Shown piece after piece: positions 33,987 to 44,313 of a stretch of DNA of 64,000 bases. The position numbers were made by a program, and so were the translations under genes. The notes under the pieces are model-generated. The model was not told the DNA's origin and ran no database searches. It saw only the letters and a list, made by a program, of their open reading frames with translations. Origin of the DNA: Zasmidium citrigriseum (lineage: Eukaryota; Ascomycota; Dothideomycetes; Mycosphaerellales; Mycosphaerellaceae); NCBI GenBank assembly GCA_002786025.1, contig NHNW01000064.1:124001-188000 (forward strand). The letters run 5' to 3'. Numbering within the stretch: position 1 is the stretch's first letter; each line of letters opens with the position of its first letter.

Positions 33987-35589
33987 ATGGCCTCTCGCTT
34001 GAACTTCGTCGCCCAGCTCGCGCTGTCAGTCCTCCCCAGCCTCGCCCTTGCCGGACCCTGCGACATCTACAAGGATGGCAACACCCCTTGTGTGGCTGCT
34101 CACAGCCCTGTCCGAGCCCTTTATGACTCCTTTGATGGATTCCTCTATGAAGTCAGGCGAGGCTCAGACAATCACACTATGCCAATCGCACCTTTGCACG
34201 CCGGCGGTGTTGCCAACTCAACCGCCCAGGACGACTTTTGCAGTGGAACGACCTGTGTGATTGTCACCATCTACGACCAGTCCGGCCACAACAATCATCT
34301 TAATCAAGCGCCGGGAGGTGGTGCTGCTCAAGGTGAGATGAGATCGAGAGAACTTGGGTGCTTTACCATGTACTGACCTCATTCCAGGACCAAACCCAGG
34401 CGGCTACGATGACCTTGTACTTGCAACTGGAGCTCCAGTGACTGTCAACGGCAGCCGAGCATATGGCGTATTCATTCAGCCTGACTCGGGATACAGAGTC
34501 GACAATACCAGTGGTGTCGCTACTGGAGATCAACCAGAAGGGATGTACGCTATTTTTGACGGCACACACTATAATTCCCAGTGTTGCTTCGATTATGGCA
34601 ATGCCGAAACCACCAACACCGATCCTGGATATCCAAATGGTAATGGTCACATGGAGGCGATCTACTTCGGCACCGGTGATGGCAGTGGACGGGGCACAGG
34701 ATCGGGCTCTGGTCCTTGGATCATGGCAGATCTGGAGAACGGTCTCTTCTCTGGTGAAGACCCTGTCAAAAACCCTGCTGATCCAACTGTCACATATCGC
34801 TTCTTGACGGCAGTGATTAAGGGTGAATCCAACCACTGGGCAATTCGTGGCGGAGACGCAACATCTGGACAGGTCACGACATACTACGACGGCCCACGTC
34901 CCAACGCAACACATTACAACCCAATGAGCAAAGAAGGTGCCATCCTCCTGGGAGTTGGCGGAGACAACAGTGACGGCGCACAAGGAACATTCTACGAAGG
35001 AGTCGTTACCTCCGGCTTCCCTTCCAACGAGACTGAAGAGCTCGTGGCCATGAACATCAAGCAGGCAAATTACCAGGTGACTTCCATCACAAGCGGCCCA
35101 CCCGTCAACGTCGGCTCCTCAATCTCTTTCCGTGTTACAACGCCCTACTTCAATACCCGCTACCTCACTCACAACGGCACTCTTGTCTACACCCAAATCG
35201 TCTCCAACTCCAGCGACTCCACCCTCAAGTCAGCCGCATCCTGGAATGTCAAAAGCGGCCTCGGCAACTCCGCCTGCGTCTCGTTCGAATCGAAAGACCA
35301 GCCCGGCAAATACCTCCGCCATGTCGAGGATCCGAACAACGAGTTTGGCATGTCCGTCGACTCGGACGATGGCACGAAGCTGATGCATGAGGATGCAACG
35401 TACTGTCCTCAAGTCGGATTGAACAGCCCGAGTAACAATTTGTTCCGCAGCTGGAATTTCCCAACCAGGGCCATTCGCCATTATTATAACTACTGCTACA
35501 TTGCGCAGAATGGTGGACCGAAGAGTTTTGATGATCCGGCTACGTACAATGATGATGCTTCTTGGTTTGTTGGGAGTAGCTTCGTCTGA
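33987..35589 (+). CDS. abfB: GH54 alpha-L-arabinofuranosidase with CBM42 (515 aa)
   Basis: Exons 33987–34332 and 34388–35589, phase-1 intron of 55 nt. A signal peptide (MASRLNFVAQLALSVLPSLALA) precedes GPCDIYKDGNTPCVAAHSP, the standard GH54 mature N-terminus. The Cys pattern (CSGTTC, SQCCFDYGN) matches AbfB. The nucleophile Glu is in GHMEAIYFGTGD and the general-acid Asp in GVGGDNSDGAQGTFYEG. The C-terminal ~160 residues form the arabinose-binding CBM42 beta-trefoil (SFRVTTPYFNTRYLTH; SFESKDQPGKYLRH; NSPSNNLFRSWNFPTR). The enzyme releases arabinose side chains from arabinan and arabinoxylan outside the cell. It neighbours other predicted secreted proteins. Length and motifs are complete. Confidence 0.97.
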
Positions 35590-36342
35590 TCCCGAGGAAG
35601 TCCTTCAAACGATGGGTCAATGGTTATAAACAGCTGCTGATACTTTGGAAACGACGAGGTCTTACTGGGGTTTATATGAATTATGATTCTGATGTTGTAT
35701 ATAGAAAGGTCATTCGGCATATGTATATCGTCTCCCAGCCCGATCTTGTCCTTTCGCGTGCGAGACCATTTGTATCTTTTCAAGTTATACTGAGTTCAAC
35801 TCGCTTCCTCTGGTCGTCGTTCGAAGACAAACCAACCGGCAGCGGACAGCGAAGAGGGTCCCTCATGTCTGACACCACTGCAGATCTCTTCATTCACCGT
35901 GGCTTGATTACTCGGCGGGTGCTTAGGGAGGCGATCTTCAGCTTCATCAGTCAATTGTTCAGCTTCAACTGATGGAATTCCACGGCGGTAAGGTGCGCAA
36001 GAAGGATCGCTTTACAAAGGCGGAACGGTGTTGGTAGTACGCAAAACTCAATGATTTCGTAGCTCATTCGCTGCGGCGATATGCAGCGATTGCCGTTTAC
36101 AGGAAGTTCGCAAAGGCTTCAAGCATGGTGCTGACCAAGGGATCCGCGCTAACGTCTTTAGCAGCGCAAGTATGGCCAAAGATGATGATCGTTCAGCTGA
36201 AGACGGAAGGCGAGTATGGAAAGGGTTGCAACTTGGATGTCAGACTTGCCACATTTGTGGGCTCGCAGGGCATCTGGTTGAATATGTACCCAGCACTGCG
36301 AGCATTCGCTTGATCTGCAATTCTTCAGCCATCCATTCCACC
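35590..36342. other. Intergenic
   Basis: 3' flank of the GH54 gene and promoter of the next gene. No gene supported. Confidence 0.5.
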
Positions 36343-37686
36343 ATGGCAATGCTTTTTCACGCGGCCGTTCTAGCTGCAACACTTCTTCAATCGATTCAAG
36401 CTGCGCCTCGGAATCTGCCTCCCGCTATCTCTGGGAATGTGCAAGTGTTCGGCCACACGACAGATCCAAACTTCTTCAAGGGAAATGCGTCAAATCCCAA
36501 CGATCCAGGATATGTAAGGCTTGCCAGAACATGGGAGATGATTCACGAGCTGACGGAATGGAAAGTACACGGACGGTGGTGCCGGCGGCTTCGTCAATGG
36601 CTACCACATGCTGACGTTGAGCGATGCTCGTGTCCTCAACGGCTTTGGAGAAGTCCATACTGCGTATGCTTTCACAGATCCTGTACGTCAGAGCCCATGC
36701 CCAAGTGCGAGGAGCAGTGCTGAATGATCCAGGATCACCCACTGAACATCACCATCATCGGGAACTACACCTCCAATCCGCATGGATTCTTCCAGGGGAA
36801 TGGAAATGGGCAAGGCACCGTTCGCTCCGACGACACCGATGCTTGCGACCAAAATTCTGGTCAGCGAAATTTCGCCCCCGCGCCAAACACCATGATGGTC
36901 TCTCTCGATAACGGTACGACCGGGATCAATGTTTGGAGCGTCTACTGTGGGGATGTTGTATACAATACATTGATTGAGTGGGAGGTCGAAGATCTCGAGG
37001 GATTGGTTGCCAGCAGCCAGAACATTCCGAATAAGAGGACGGTGGATAGGCTGTTCAACGTATGTACATTCATTATCAAGCATGGACAGGAGCTGACACA
37101 TACTCAGGCAACTCAACCATTGTACGGAACAGACGGCGTCGCAGTCGACAGCGAATTCATCTACTTCGTCGCCCTCAACAATAATGGCTTCAAACTTGCC
37201 CGAGTCACCAAGTCCCAAAGAACAGACATCACGCAGTACAACTACTGGTACTCAACCCCAGGCGTGTGGAACAACACCATCCCAAACATGAACGACACAT
37301 CCGCCAACTTCCTCAACGGCACAAATCCCGGCAACAACGTGCAGTTCGGCTCGGACCTCTTCTTCTCCCCGTACTTCAACACCTGGATGTTCTCATACTC
37401 CAGCTTCGGCGAAGCAGCGATCTACAATCTGGCATACTCAAGCAGTGGAAGTATCGAAGGTCCCTGGATGGATCTCGGGCCAGTGTATACCCCGCCCTTG
37501 GATGATGGGTGTGATCCGAACAACCCGTACTTTGTCCCTGCAGCTCAAGGGGCAATTGACTTTGGGGCGGATCTGGTTTATCTTACACATTCGCATCCGG
37601 GATATGATGAGTCGGGCAAGACCTTGACGATTGGATGGGTCAGCTGTGACACTTTTATCAACTTTGGGAAGATCACGTTCAAGTGA
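36343..37686 (+). CDS. Secreted propeller-like protein (DUF4185/GH43-like; 397 aa)
   Basis: Four phase-0 exons: 36343–36513, 36566–36682, 36733–37059 and 37108–37686. The introns (52, 50 and 48 nt) each have a clear branch-like CTGA. A signal peptide (MAMLFHAAVLAATLLQSIQA) is followed by strand-rich repeats typical of a five-bladed beta-propeller: DPNFFKGNASNPNDPGY, GGFVNGYHMLTLSDA, YTSNPHGFFQG, DSEFIYFVALNNNGFKLARV, TWMFSYSSFGEAAIYNLAYS and GSIEGPWMDLGPVY. The last resembles the 'aiYlrtA.spxGPWs' blade of DUF4185 and GH43-like proteins. At least six N-glycosylation sequons. Likely an extracellular glycan-binding or -hydrolysing protein; no catalytic triad could be fixed by eye. Without splicing, two separate false ORFs appear. 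Confidence 0.8.
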
Positions 37687-37949
37687 GAGAGTGAGAGCAC
37701 ATGAGGAGAAGGGTTACGGGCGCTGGTCCGTCGAACGAAAACATGCGTCTATAGATAAGATGAATGATCTTTGTGTACGTTACGCAAAGTTGAAAATAAA
37801 GTTCATTGGCGTCCTCCGTGTTTACATCTTGCCGGCATGTGAACGCGGGGCGGCTGAACTTCCGATCCGACGTACCACCACCAGCCTCTCCCACCTTCGC
37901 CTCCGCCATCACATTACTGCATCTCGCGACCGAGTATCTCTCAGCGACG

Positions 37950-38834
37950 ATGGAGTTTTGGCAACTCATAGCCATGCACGGCCCCGTGGCCAACTTCCCC
38001 TACGGCGAGATGGCAGACTCGTCGAGAGTGGAAGACATCGAGCAAGAGACGGAACATCCTGCAGCACTCGCCGTATTCGAAACATACGAACTTCTTGAGC
38101 AGATCTTCCTCGGATTGCCTGTCTCGCGCCTCTACATCCTACAGCGTGTGAACAAAGCCTGGCGCAGCGTCATCAACGATTCCAAAGACCTCCAGAAGAA
38201 GATGTACCGGATCGCAAAAGACTCCCCGATCGATCCCATGCCACTCAGCAGCAGCCAGATGACACAACAACCCGTGCCGAAATACAGAGTCGCCGCCCTG
38301 AAGATGCTCCCGATGCTGGTCGTCAATCCAAGACCACGTCATCGAGACCTTGATATCGCACCGGCGATAGCACGCCTCCAGGCCATCATTTGCTCAATCC
38401 AGTTCCGTGGCCACTTAAACCCTCCTTCTCCGCAGGTCTCTGCCACTACGACACTCCAGTTCACGCCCATCGACACGAATGATCACCAATCATGGATGGA
38501 CGCCCCCATCAGCAACCCGCCAATCACCGAAATCCGAATGTCCAACTCATCAGTACCGCGGCACGCGAAAGACATTTTCCGGAAGACGTATCGAAACGAG
38601 AAGGGTCTGAGCATGGGCGATGTCTATCAGATGCATCGAGAGTTCAAGAAAGAGCATTTGGAGACGACTGGAATCGCGGTCAAGACGCCACACGTTGTGG
38701 CCCATTTCACGGTCCATCTGGAGCTGGGGTCTGATAAGTCCCCGGAAGAGCTACGCCGCGAGTGGGACAAGCAACGGATGTTTGAGGTCTTCATTGAAGA
38801 GGGGGACGGAGCTCGGGATTGGCCGACTTGTTAA
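37950..38834 (+). CDS. F-box-like protein, array member 1 (294 aa)
   Basis: Single exon. The F-box-like block (about residues 45–85: TYELLEQIFLGLPVSRLY, LQRVNKAWRSVINDSKDL) is followed by a variable linker, a beta-rich middle (SWMDAPISNPPITEIRMS) and a conserved C-terminal motif (GLSMGDVYQMHREFKKEHL) ahead of a final strand (VVAHFTVHLEL). In-frame ATGs at 37950, 37974 and 38010 are all possible. First of four tandem paralogues on the same strand. Presumed SCF substrate receptor, target unknown. Confidence 0.82.
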   Translation: MEFWQLIAMHGPVANFPYGEMADSSRVEDIEQETEHPAALAVFETYELLEQIFLGLPVSRLYILQRVNKAWRSVINDSKDLQKKMYRIAKDSPIDPMPLSSSQMTQQPVPKYRVAALKMLPMLVVNPRPRHRDLDIAPAIARLQAIICSIQFRGHLNPPSPQVSATTTLQFTPIDTNDHQSWMDAPISNPPITEIRMSNSSVPRHAKDIFRKTYRNEKGLSMGDVYQMHREFKKEHLETTGIAVKTPHVVAHFTVHLELGSDKSPEELRREWDKQRMFEVFIEEGDGARDWPTC

Positions 38835-39251
38835 GGAGATCAAGAAGGGGCCGTTGAACCCAAGGACCTTGACCTTGAGCAAGACGACATGGAGAACGCA
38901 TATGGTGGAAACTTAGTGACGTATTAGTTTTTGGGATGGTAGGGCGGGTTTGGAGCGATCGAGCATCGAGCACCTTAGCCAGCGAGGTCCCCGCAGTGTT
39001 GAACTGAAGTATTCCATTCTACGCAGTCACGCTGATTCATGACATTCTCTTTATCGATTGGCGAAGCTACTTTGAAACAGCTCAGTGAGAATTCAGATGT
39101 GGATTTGGGTCAAAATTCGTTTTGTGGCTGCCAGCAGTCAGGCAGCCAATTAACGAGGGCGGTCGGCATGTGATTGTGGCTGGTGCGTCGTTCGAATCTT
39201 CACCACGGACTCCACACAGACTACAACTTCTCAGCACCGCAAATACCAACA
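38835..39251. other. Intergenic within F-box array
   Basis: Spacer between paralogues 1 and 2. No gene. Confidence 0.5.
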
Positions 39252-40136
39252 ATGTCGCGTGTCGTGAACTCGCCCAACCCACCTGATTCCGGCAAGCTTC
39301 CATCGCCCAGCATGGCCTCCCTTCTCAAGAGCGTTGGCCCACAGGCCGACTCGCCCGCCAGTCCCGCCGACCCATCAACTTCAGCATCAAACATCCCAGA
39401 CGATGCCGAGTCCGTTGCCGCTCAGAAAGTTCTCAGAACATACGAGCTTCTCGAACAAATTCTCCTCCGCCTACCGATCTCTCGAATCTACGTGCTGCAG
39501 CGCGTCAACAGCAGGTGGCGGGACGTCGTCAAAGACTCGAAGGCTCTGCAGAGCAAGACGTTTCTCATTCCCCGTGGTCCACCTGTGGAGCCAATGCAGC
39601 CTAGTGTCATCAACAACTCGCGCAAGACCTACGAGTTCCGCGGCATGAAGCTCTCGCCTATGCTCAGGATCGGCTATGGTCTCGGACAGTACCACATTCT
39701 CAAGGCCATTGGAGGCGACTGTGAGGCAATCACCGCCGAGATCGTTCTTCGCGCCTACATCGATGTCCCATCAGGCGAGAACACTCTTTCCGCAGACGTC
39801 GAACTCCACTTCTCAGCCCTCAATCACAGCAAGCACGAATCCTGGATGGCCGTACCCATCACCAACCCGCCGATCACTGAAGTCTACATGCAAAGCAAAG
39901 CTACACGCTTTGGGAAGATGTATCGTTGCGAGAAGGGCTTCACAATGGGCCACATCTATGAAACACACAAGCAGTTCATCGAGGAGGCTTTGCGCGAAAA
40001 AGGCATTTCCATCGGATGTCGGCAAGTCGTCGCTGGCTTCTCCATCATCGTGCCAACCAAACCTAAGGACTTGGCTATTGGATCTTACACGCCTCCGCTG
40101 ACCTTCATCAAGCGAGTGATGGAAGACGCGGAGTAA
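39252..40136 (+). CDS. F-box-like protein, array member 2 (294 aa)
   Basis: Single exon, the same length as member 1. A Ser/Pro/Ala-rich disordered head (about 1–58), then TYELLEQILLRLPISRIYVL and RVNSRWRDVVKDSKAL. The middle strand pair (LSADVELHFSALNHSK, SWMAVPITNPPITEVYM) and C-terminal motif (GFTMGHIYETHKQFIEEAL) align with member 1 and with the dispersed gene at 11142. The closest neighbour in the array by motif is member 1, suggesting local duplication. Confidence 0.84.
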   Translation: MSRVVNSPNPPDSGKLPSPSMASLLKSVGPQADSPASPADPSTSASNIPDDAESVAAQKVLRTYELLEQILLRLPISRIYVLQRVNSRWRDVVKDSKALQSKTFLIPRGPPVEPMQPSVINNSRKTYEFRGMKLSPMLRIGYGLGQYHILKAIGGDCEAITAEIVLRAYIDVPSGENTLSADVELHFSALNHSKHESWMAVPITNPPITEVYMQSKATRFGKMYRCEKGFTMGHIYETHKQFIEEALREKGISIGCRQVVAGFSIIVPTKPKDLAIGSYTPPLTFIKRVMEDAE

Positions 40137-40712
40137 GAGTGGAAAGCAAGAAGAGGTACAGGAAGATATGTAGGTTATCGAGGTGCTCGAGCGGTCTGAC
40201 TCTGGCTGGGATTCAAGATTCAAGGAGGGCAGATGCATTCAAGGGCAAGAATTGGAGAGCGGCGTCACAGCTAAATCAACGGCTCTCCGACAGGTGGCAT
40301 CTGATCAAGCCATCGTGATATCGCTCGGTGTTCTGTTTGTAGCCGGGGGCTGTGGGATACATCAAAAGGGGTCTCAAAAAATTCCTTGTGCATTAAATGT
40401 CCTTTCTCCTCCCTTGTGTACACATCGCTGTCGACACTGTTCAAAAATGTAATTACCCTGCCAGAATTGTACTTTAGTAGAGTTTAGAGGTCTCATGATG
40501 CTGTCTGCTGCAAATTCGATTGCTGACCTTTGGGCGCATGTGAATGTGGGACCGTGCTTGAATTCGCGCCAAGCGAGCCGACAGCTTTCTCCGGCTTCGA
40601 CTCTCAAACATCGGCCACCCACCATCTCGGCAGCTGGCATAGTCGCAAGTTCTCTCGTGGAGACATCAACCTTTTTCACATATCGTCGACTGCTCTGTCA
40701 AGACCGTCCGTC
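40137..40712. other. Intergenic within F-box array
   Basis: Spacer between paralogues 2 and 3, ending in the leader of member 3. No gene. Confidence 0.5.
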
Positions 40713-41621
40713 ATGGACCTCTCCACCGCCAGCCTCAGCAAGGCCGAGCAGCGCCGCCAGAGGAAGCGCGCCACATCCGCGACCGCCGACATCAAGACAT
40801 CCACCGACAAGAGAAAGAGCTATCGTCACAAGAACGATGACAAGGAGCGTTCCGCGGCGCAAGAGGTCGGTGGCATATTCGAGCTCATCGAGATGATCGC
40901 CCTCGAGCTTCCCGCGAAGCAGTTGTTTCCGCTTCAGCGCGTCAACAGTCAGTGGCGCGGGGTCATTCAGCAGTCGCTGGGGCTGAGGAAGAAGATGGGC
41001 ATGATGCCCGCCGCCAACAAGGCCCACGACGGATGCGACTGGGCGGCATGCAGCAGCAGGATCGGACCTCTGATTCCAGTGCATCAGCTTCCAGAGTCAT
41101 GCCCCAAGCAGAGTGCGGTCATCGACCTCGACGCCATCCAGATCTCCTTCACCCGCCTGCGTTACTCCCACCATCCCAACCGGCACAGCATGACTCGCCC
41201 GCCTCCTCCTAAACCGTACGTGATGGCTTCCTTCCAAATCGACTTCACACAAGCGAACACCCGCGACGGATCGTGGCGTTGCCCGCTTCCACTTACAGAC
41301 CCACCAACTTTTCGCGTCAGCCTCAGCATCGGCGAATCAACATGGAAGAATCGCGGAGACCACCACAAATACGTGGAGAGCAGCACAGGTCTGACTCTGG
41401 GAGACATCTACCAAGGACAGAGGGACTTCATCGAGGAGATTGGCCAGCAGCATGGCGTTTGCATCACGCCCGAGCAGGTAAAATGCAGTTTCCACATCAT
41501 GCGCCCTGCAATGGGCTGCTGCTTGACGCACTGCAAGCTCTACGACTCCTGCTCTCAGAGTGCCTGGCGGACTCACGACGAGGCCTGCAAGTGCTACGAC
41601 TGGTTGCCGAAGGAGGACTGA
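40713..41621 (+). CDS. F-box-like protein, array member 3, divergent and Cys-rich (302 aa)
   Basis: Single exon. A basic N-terminus (KAEQRRQRKRATS, DKRKSYRHKNDDKER) could serve as a nuclear signal. The F-box-like block is degenerate (IFELIEMIALELPAKQLFPL, RVNSQWRGVIQQS): the family's L-L-E-Q-I-L is L-I-E-M-I-A. The middle (SWRCPLPLTDPPTFRVSLS) and C-terminal motif (GLTLGDIYQGQRDFIEEI) are kept. The tail has a cluster of Cys (GCCLTHCKLYDSC..CKCYDW) unlike the other members, so it may bind metal or form a zinc knuckle. Confidence 0.78.
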   Translation: MDLSTASLSKAEQRRQRKRATSATADIKTSTDKRKSYRHKNDDKERSAAQEVGGIFELIEMIALELPAKQLFPLQRVNSQWRGVIQQSLGLRKKMGMMPAANKAHDGCDWAACSSRIGPLIPVHQLPESCPKQSAVIDLDAIQISFTRLRYSHHPNRHSMTRPPPPKPYVMASFQIDFTQANTRDGSWRCPLPLTDPPTFRVSLSIGESTWKNRGDHHKYVESSTGLTLGDIYQGQRDFIEEIGQQHGVCITPEQVKCSFHIMRPAMGCCLTHCKLYDSCSQSAWRTHDEACKCYDWLPKED

Positions 41622-42120
41622 GAAGTCGAGCAGTCACCGTCGAATTCAAGGGCAGAAAACAGGGCCAGTCACTTCCGGACTACCAGAAGAGATTAGGGCG
41701 CATCGCAGATTAGGGGTGAGATCGAGAGGGGATACAGGAGGGTTAGACACTCAAACAAAGAAGCACAATGAAGCTGAAGTGGACTCAGCGTACCGAGAGC
41801 CTTGTTTACGTACAAAGGGCGAGTAGGACACCGCGGCATTGAGGTCTTGTCTCGGCACGTTTAGCTAGCGTCGTTCCTTCGCAATATCATGCGCTTTAGA
41901 CTATAGCAGAGATCCCTTGAGAGATGTGACGCACGCTGTGAAGTTCCAATGGCTCCTTCTTCTCACCAAGCTGGCGTCCTCGATCGATAGGAATTAAGCT
42001 TCGCTAGCGCGCCTGTGAAAGCCGGTCCGCGCTTCGCTTTGCGCCGCGCATCCCAGCTTCCACCTTCGAGGTCTCGTCAGTCCTGCATTTCATTCAACTT
42101 GCCACCACAGCATCCCCAGC
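41622..42120. other. Intergenic within F-box array
   Basis: Spacer between paralogues 3 and 4. Contains GAATTAAGCTTCGC (41991–42004), an exact 14-nt match to the promoter region of the right-end array gene at 61680. Confidence 0.5.
41991..42004 (+). promoter_or_regulatory. 14-nt motif shared with promoter of gene at 61680
   Basis: GAATTAAGCTTCGC lies 117 nt upstream of the F-box ATG at 42121 and recurs exactly at 61503–61516. Possibly a common regulatory site or remnant of a shared duplicated promoter. Confidence 0.3.
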
Positions 42121-43092
42121 ATGAACACCTCTGTTGCCGCTGGGATGGCTGCACCAGACGCCATCGACATTCCATCCGCGAACGAGCAATTCTCGACCGC
42201 TGCCGACGAATCGCCCCACGCCGCTGAGATGGCCGCACCCGACGGAATTGACATCCCAGCCGCCGAGAACTCATCATCGACCGACACAGACGACTCACCT
42301 CGCGCCGCCGTCGGCAGCACTTACGAGCTCGTCGAGCAGATTCTTCTGCATCTGCACATGAAGGACATCTATGTCGCCCAACGCGTCAACCAGGATTGGA
42401 AGAGCGTCATCAAGCGCTCTCATCCACTGCAGAAGAAGTTGTGGCGCATGCCGCGGGCCCAGCCCGTGCATCCAAAGCCCGTCTTGATTTCGACCATGAA
42501 TAGAGCCGATACACTCCCTGAGTATAGTGACATCGAAATCAAAGTGTCGCCATTTCTCAAGCTCGACGAGTCTGCAAAGCCGCACTACATGCGCACTGCT
42601 GGATTCAAGACACTCGGCATCACCACATCCTTCTGGGGACGGCATCATAACTGCAAGGACGATACCCGGTCGAGGCTGTGTGGCCAGCTGCGTTTCCACT
42701 TCTCAACCAACATCAACCAAGAGGACTCTTGGCTTGACACCATGATTACCCAGCCGCCAACCTCCAAAGTCCAGTTTGCATGGGACGTCGGACTCCAACC
42801 CCAACCGTTCCATCACCTTCAAGGCTTCACATTTGGTCGGCTGCTCGAAGCTCACCAGGAGTATGTCAAGCGTCTGGAGGAGCAGTACATCGATTGGGAG
42901 TTTCCAGAGGACCGTTGGAAGCTGGAGGACGTGTACGCCGCGGTGCATATCGATGTTCCCGTAGCGAAGTGCAGTGCCGCACTCGCGGTTACATCGCATA
43001 CTATCTACAAGCGGCCAGACAGTGTTCGTGTCGGACGCCCGACACACTCTGACTGTGACTGGCTGTCAGGCCTGAAAGAAGAGGAGCAATAA
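42121..43092 (+). CDS. F-box-like protein, array member 4 with duplicated head (323 aa)
   Basis: Single exon. The N-terminal 65 residues hold an imperfect 28-residue tandem duplication starting at residues 9 (MAAPDAIDIPSANEQ) and 37 (MAAPDGIDIPAAENS). The F-box-like block follows (TYELVEQILLHLHMKDIYVA, RVNQDWKSVIKRS). The family's middle strand (SWLDTMITQPPTSKVQF) and C-terminal helix motif (GFTFGRLLEAHQEYVKRL) are present. It is the last member of the left array and lies upstream of the CAP gene on the opposite strand. Confidence 0.82.
   Translation: MNTSVAAGMAAPDAIDIPSANEQFSTAADESPHAAEMAAPDGIDIPAAENSSSTDTDDSPRAAVGSTYELVEQILLHLHMKDIYVAQRVNQDWKSVIKRSHPLQKKLWRMPRAQPVHPKPVLISTMNRADTLPEYSDIEIKVSPFLKLDESAKPHYMRTAGFKTLGITTSFWGRHHNCKDDTRSRLCGQLRFHFSTNINQEDSWLDTMITQPPTSKVQFAWDVGLQPQPFHHLQGFTFGRLLEAHQEYVKRLEEQYIDWEFPEDRWKLEDVYAAVHIDVPVAKCSAALAVTSHTIYKRPDSVRVGRPTHSDCDWLSGLKEEEQ
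42145..42312 (+). repeat. 84-nt imperfect tandem coding repeat
   Basis: Two units beginning at 42145 and 42229 encode the duplicated 28-residue acidic/Ala-rich head of F-box member 4. Confidence 0.75.
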
Positions 43093-43617
43093 GATCGATG
43101 AGATGGTATTGCTCGACGAAATTCGAATGGCAAAGTACAGGGACCCAGCCGTCAGTACTCAGTACCAGAGTTGGGGGACAGCAAGAAGCTATCTGAACTT
43201 CAGACGAGGTCAAGAGAGACAAAACAGGTATTTTGACATTGTCCTCAAGAGAGAAGGGTGTGTGCGTTCGAAATCTTTTGAAACGAAAGGCGAAGAAGAA
43301 GCCGCCTGGACAGATAATAGATTGCGGCACATCAAGGCTGGACTTGCGTGCGCAGGCGGAAGAAACACTGGAGCGCCTGAGAAACTACACATCCTTCAGT
43401 ACACCGTATCAGGTCATTGAACTCAAAGACTTCATCAACACCCAAACACGAAGTAGTAATGGCCTCTTCAAGAATATATTCTCTGCCTTATCTACCAGTT
43501 CTCTCAACATCGCTGACATAACCAAGCAGAACATCATCGCCCAGGTCATTTCAATATCAAGTCATATCCTTCGTCCCATCGTATTCCACTATTGCCTAGT
43601 CCAGGCCAATATCTCCA
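43093..43617. other. Convergent intergenic region
   Basis: 3' ends of F-box member 4 and of the CAP gene. No gene supported. Confidence 0.5.
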
Positions 43618-44313
43618 TCAGACCCCCTCACCGCCAACCACACTCCCCATTCCCAACGGCTCTCCAACATTCCCCGCATACTCCCCCGCATAATTCCCTG
43701 CATCACACACATCAGCACCCACCCTTCCCCTCCAAAACCAACTAAATCACCCACCAGGCCCCCCATAATTACACACCGTAATCCACGGCGTGCTCGGCCA
43801 GCCCACCACCCCACTCGGACAATTCACAGTCGCACAACCCACCCTCTCCGTCCCCTTCCACACGACCTGGGAAAAGTGGCCCCAGTGTTCGAAATCCGAC
43901 ATGTCGGGTTGCGCTTCGCCGTAGTAGGAGGAGTAGTAGGGGAGTTCGTTGTTGTACCATTGGTCGGAGATGGAGATGGAGATGCAGGTGTCGCTGTTGC
44001 CGAGGGCGATGTTTTGGCCGTAGCCACCTCCTCCTATGCTCCTACGAACAGTAGCGTTAGTATGGGTTGTGTGGGAGATTGGGGGATGGGAGGAGTACGT
44101 GTTATGAGCGAAGGTGCAGACGTTCGCCCATTCTGTTGCTGAAGCGGCGAGGTTGTCGTCCCAGGCGAGATCGGAGGCGGAGTGGTTTGCTCGATGGGCG
44201 TTGTGTGCTCGGAGGGCTGAGGCGATGTAGTCGAATTGGCGGAGCTGTAACGGCGCAGCGAGGGTTCGGGGCGTGAGCGTTAGGAGGAACGTTAGGAGGG
44301 CTGGGAGGAACAT
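43618..44313 (-). CDS. Secreted CAP/PR-1-like protein (212 aa)
   Basis: Two exons: 44313–43755 and 43697–43618. The 57-nt intron (GTGGGT..GATGCAG) interrupts the final CAP motif; splicing yields CNYGGPGNYAGEYAGNVG, the canonical CAP2-like end, instead of a truncated C-N-Y-G-G-P-G-G stop. A signal peptide (MFLPALLTFLLTLTPRTLA) leads into the CAP domain: LRAHNAHRANHSASDLAWD, ATEWANVCTFAHN, GYGQNIALGN, FEHWGHFSQVVWKGTERVGC (the CAP1 His and Glu) and ITVCNY. Fungal members bind sterols or lipids outside the cell. A TATA box at 44377–44371 favours this start over the in-frame ATG at 44352, which would lie too close to the TATA. Confidence 0.92.
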
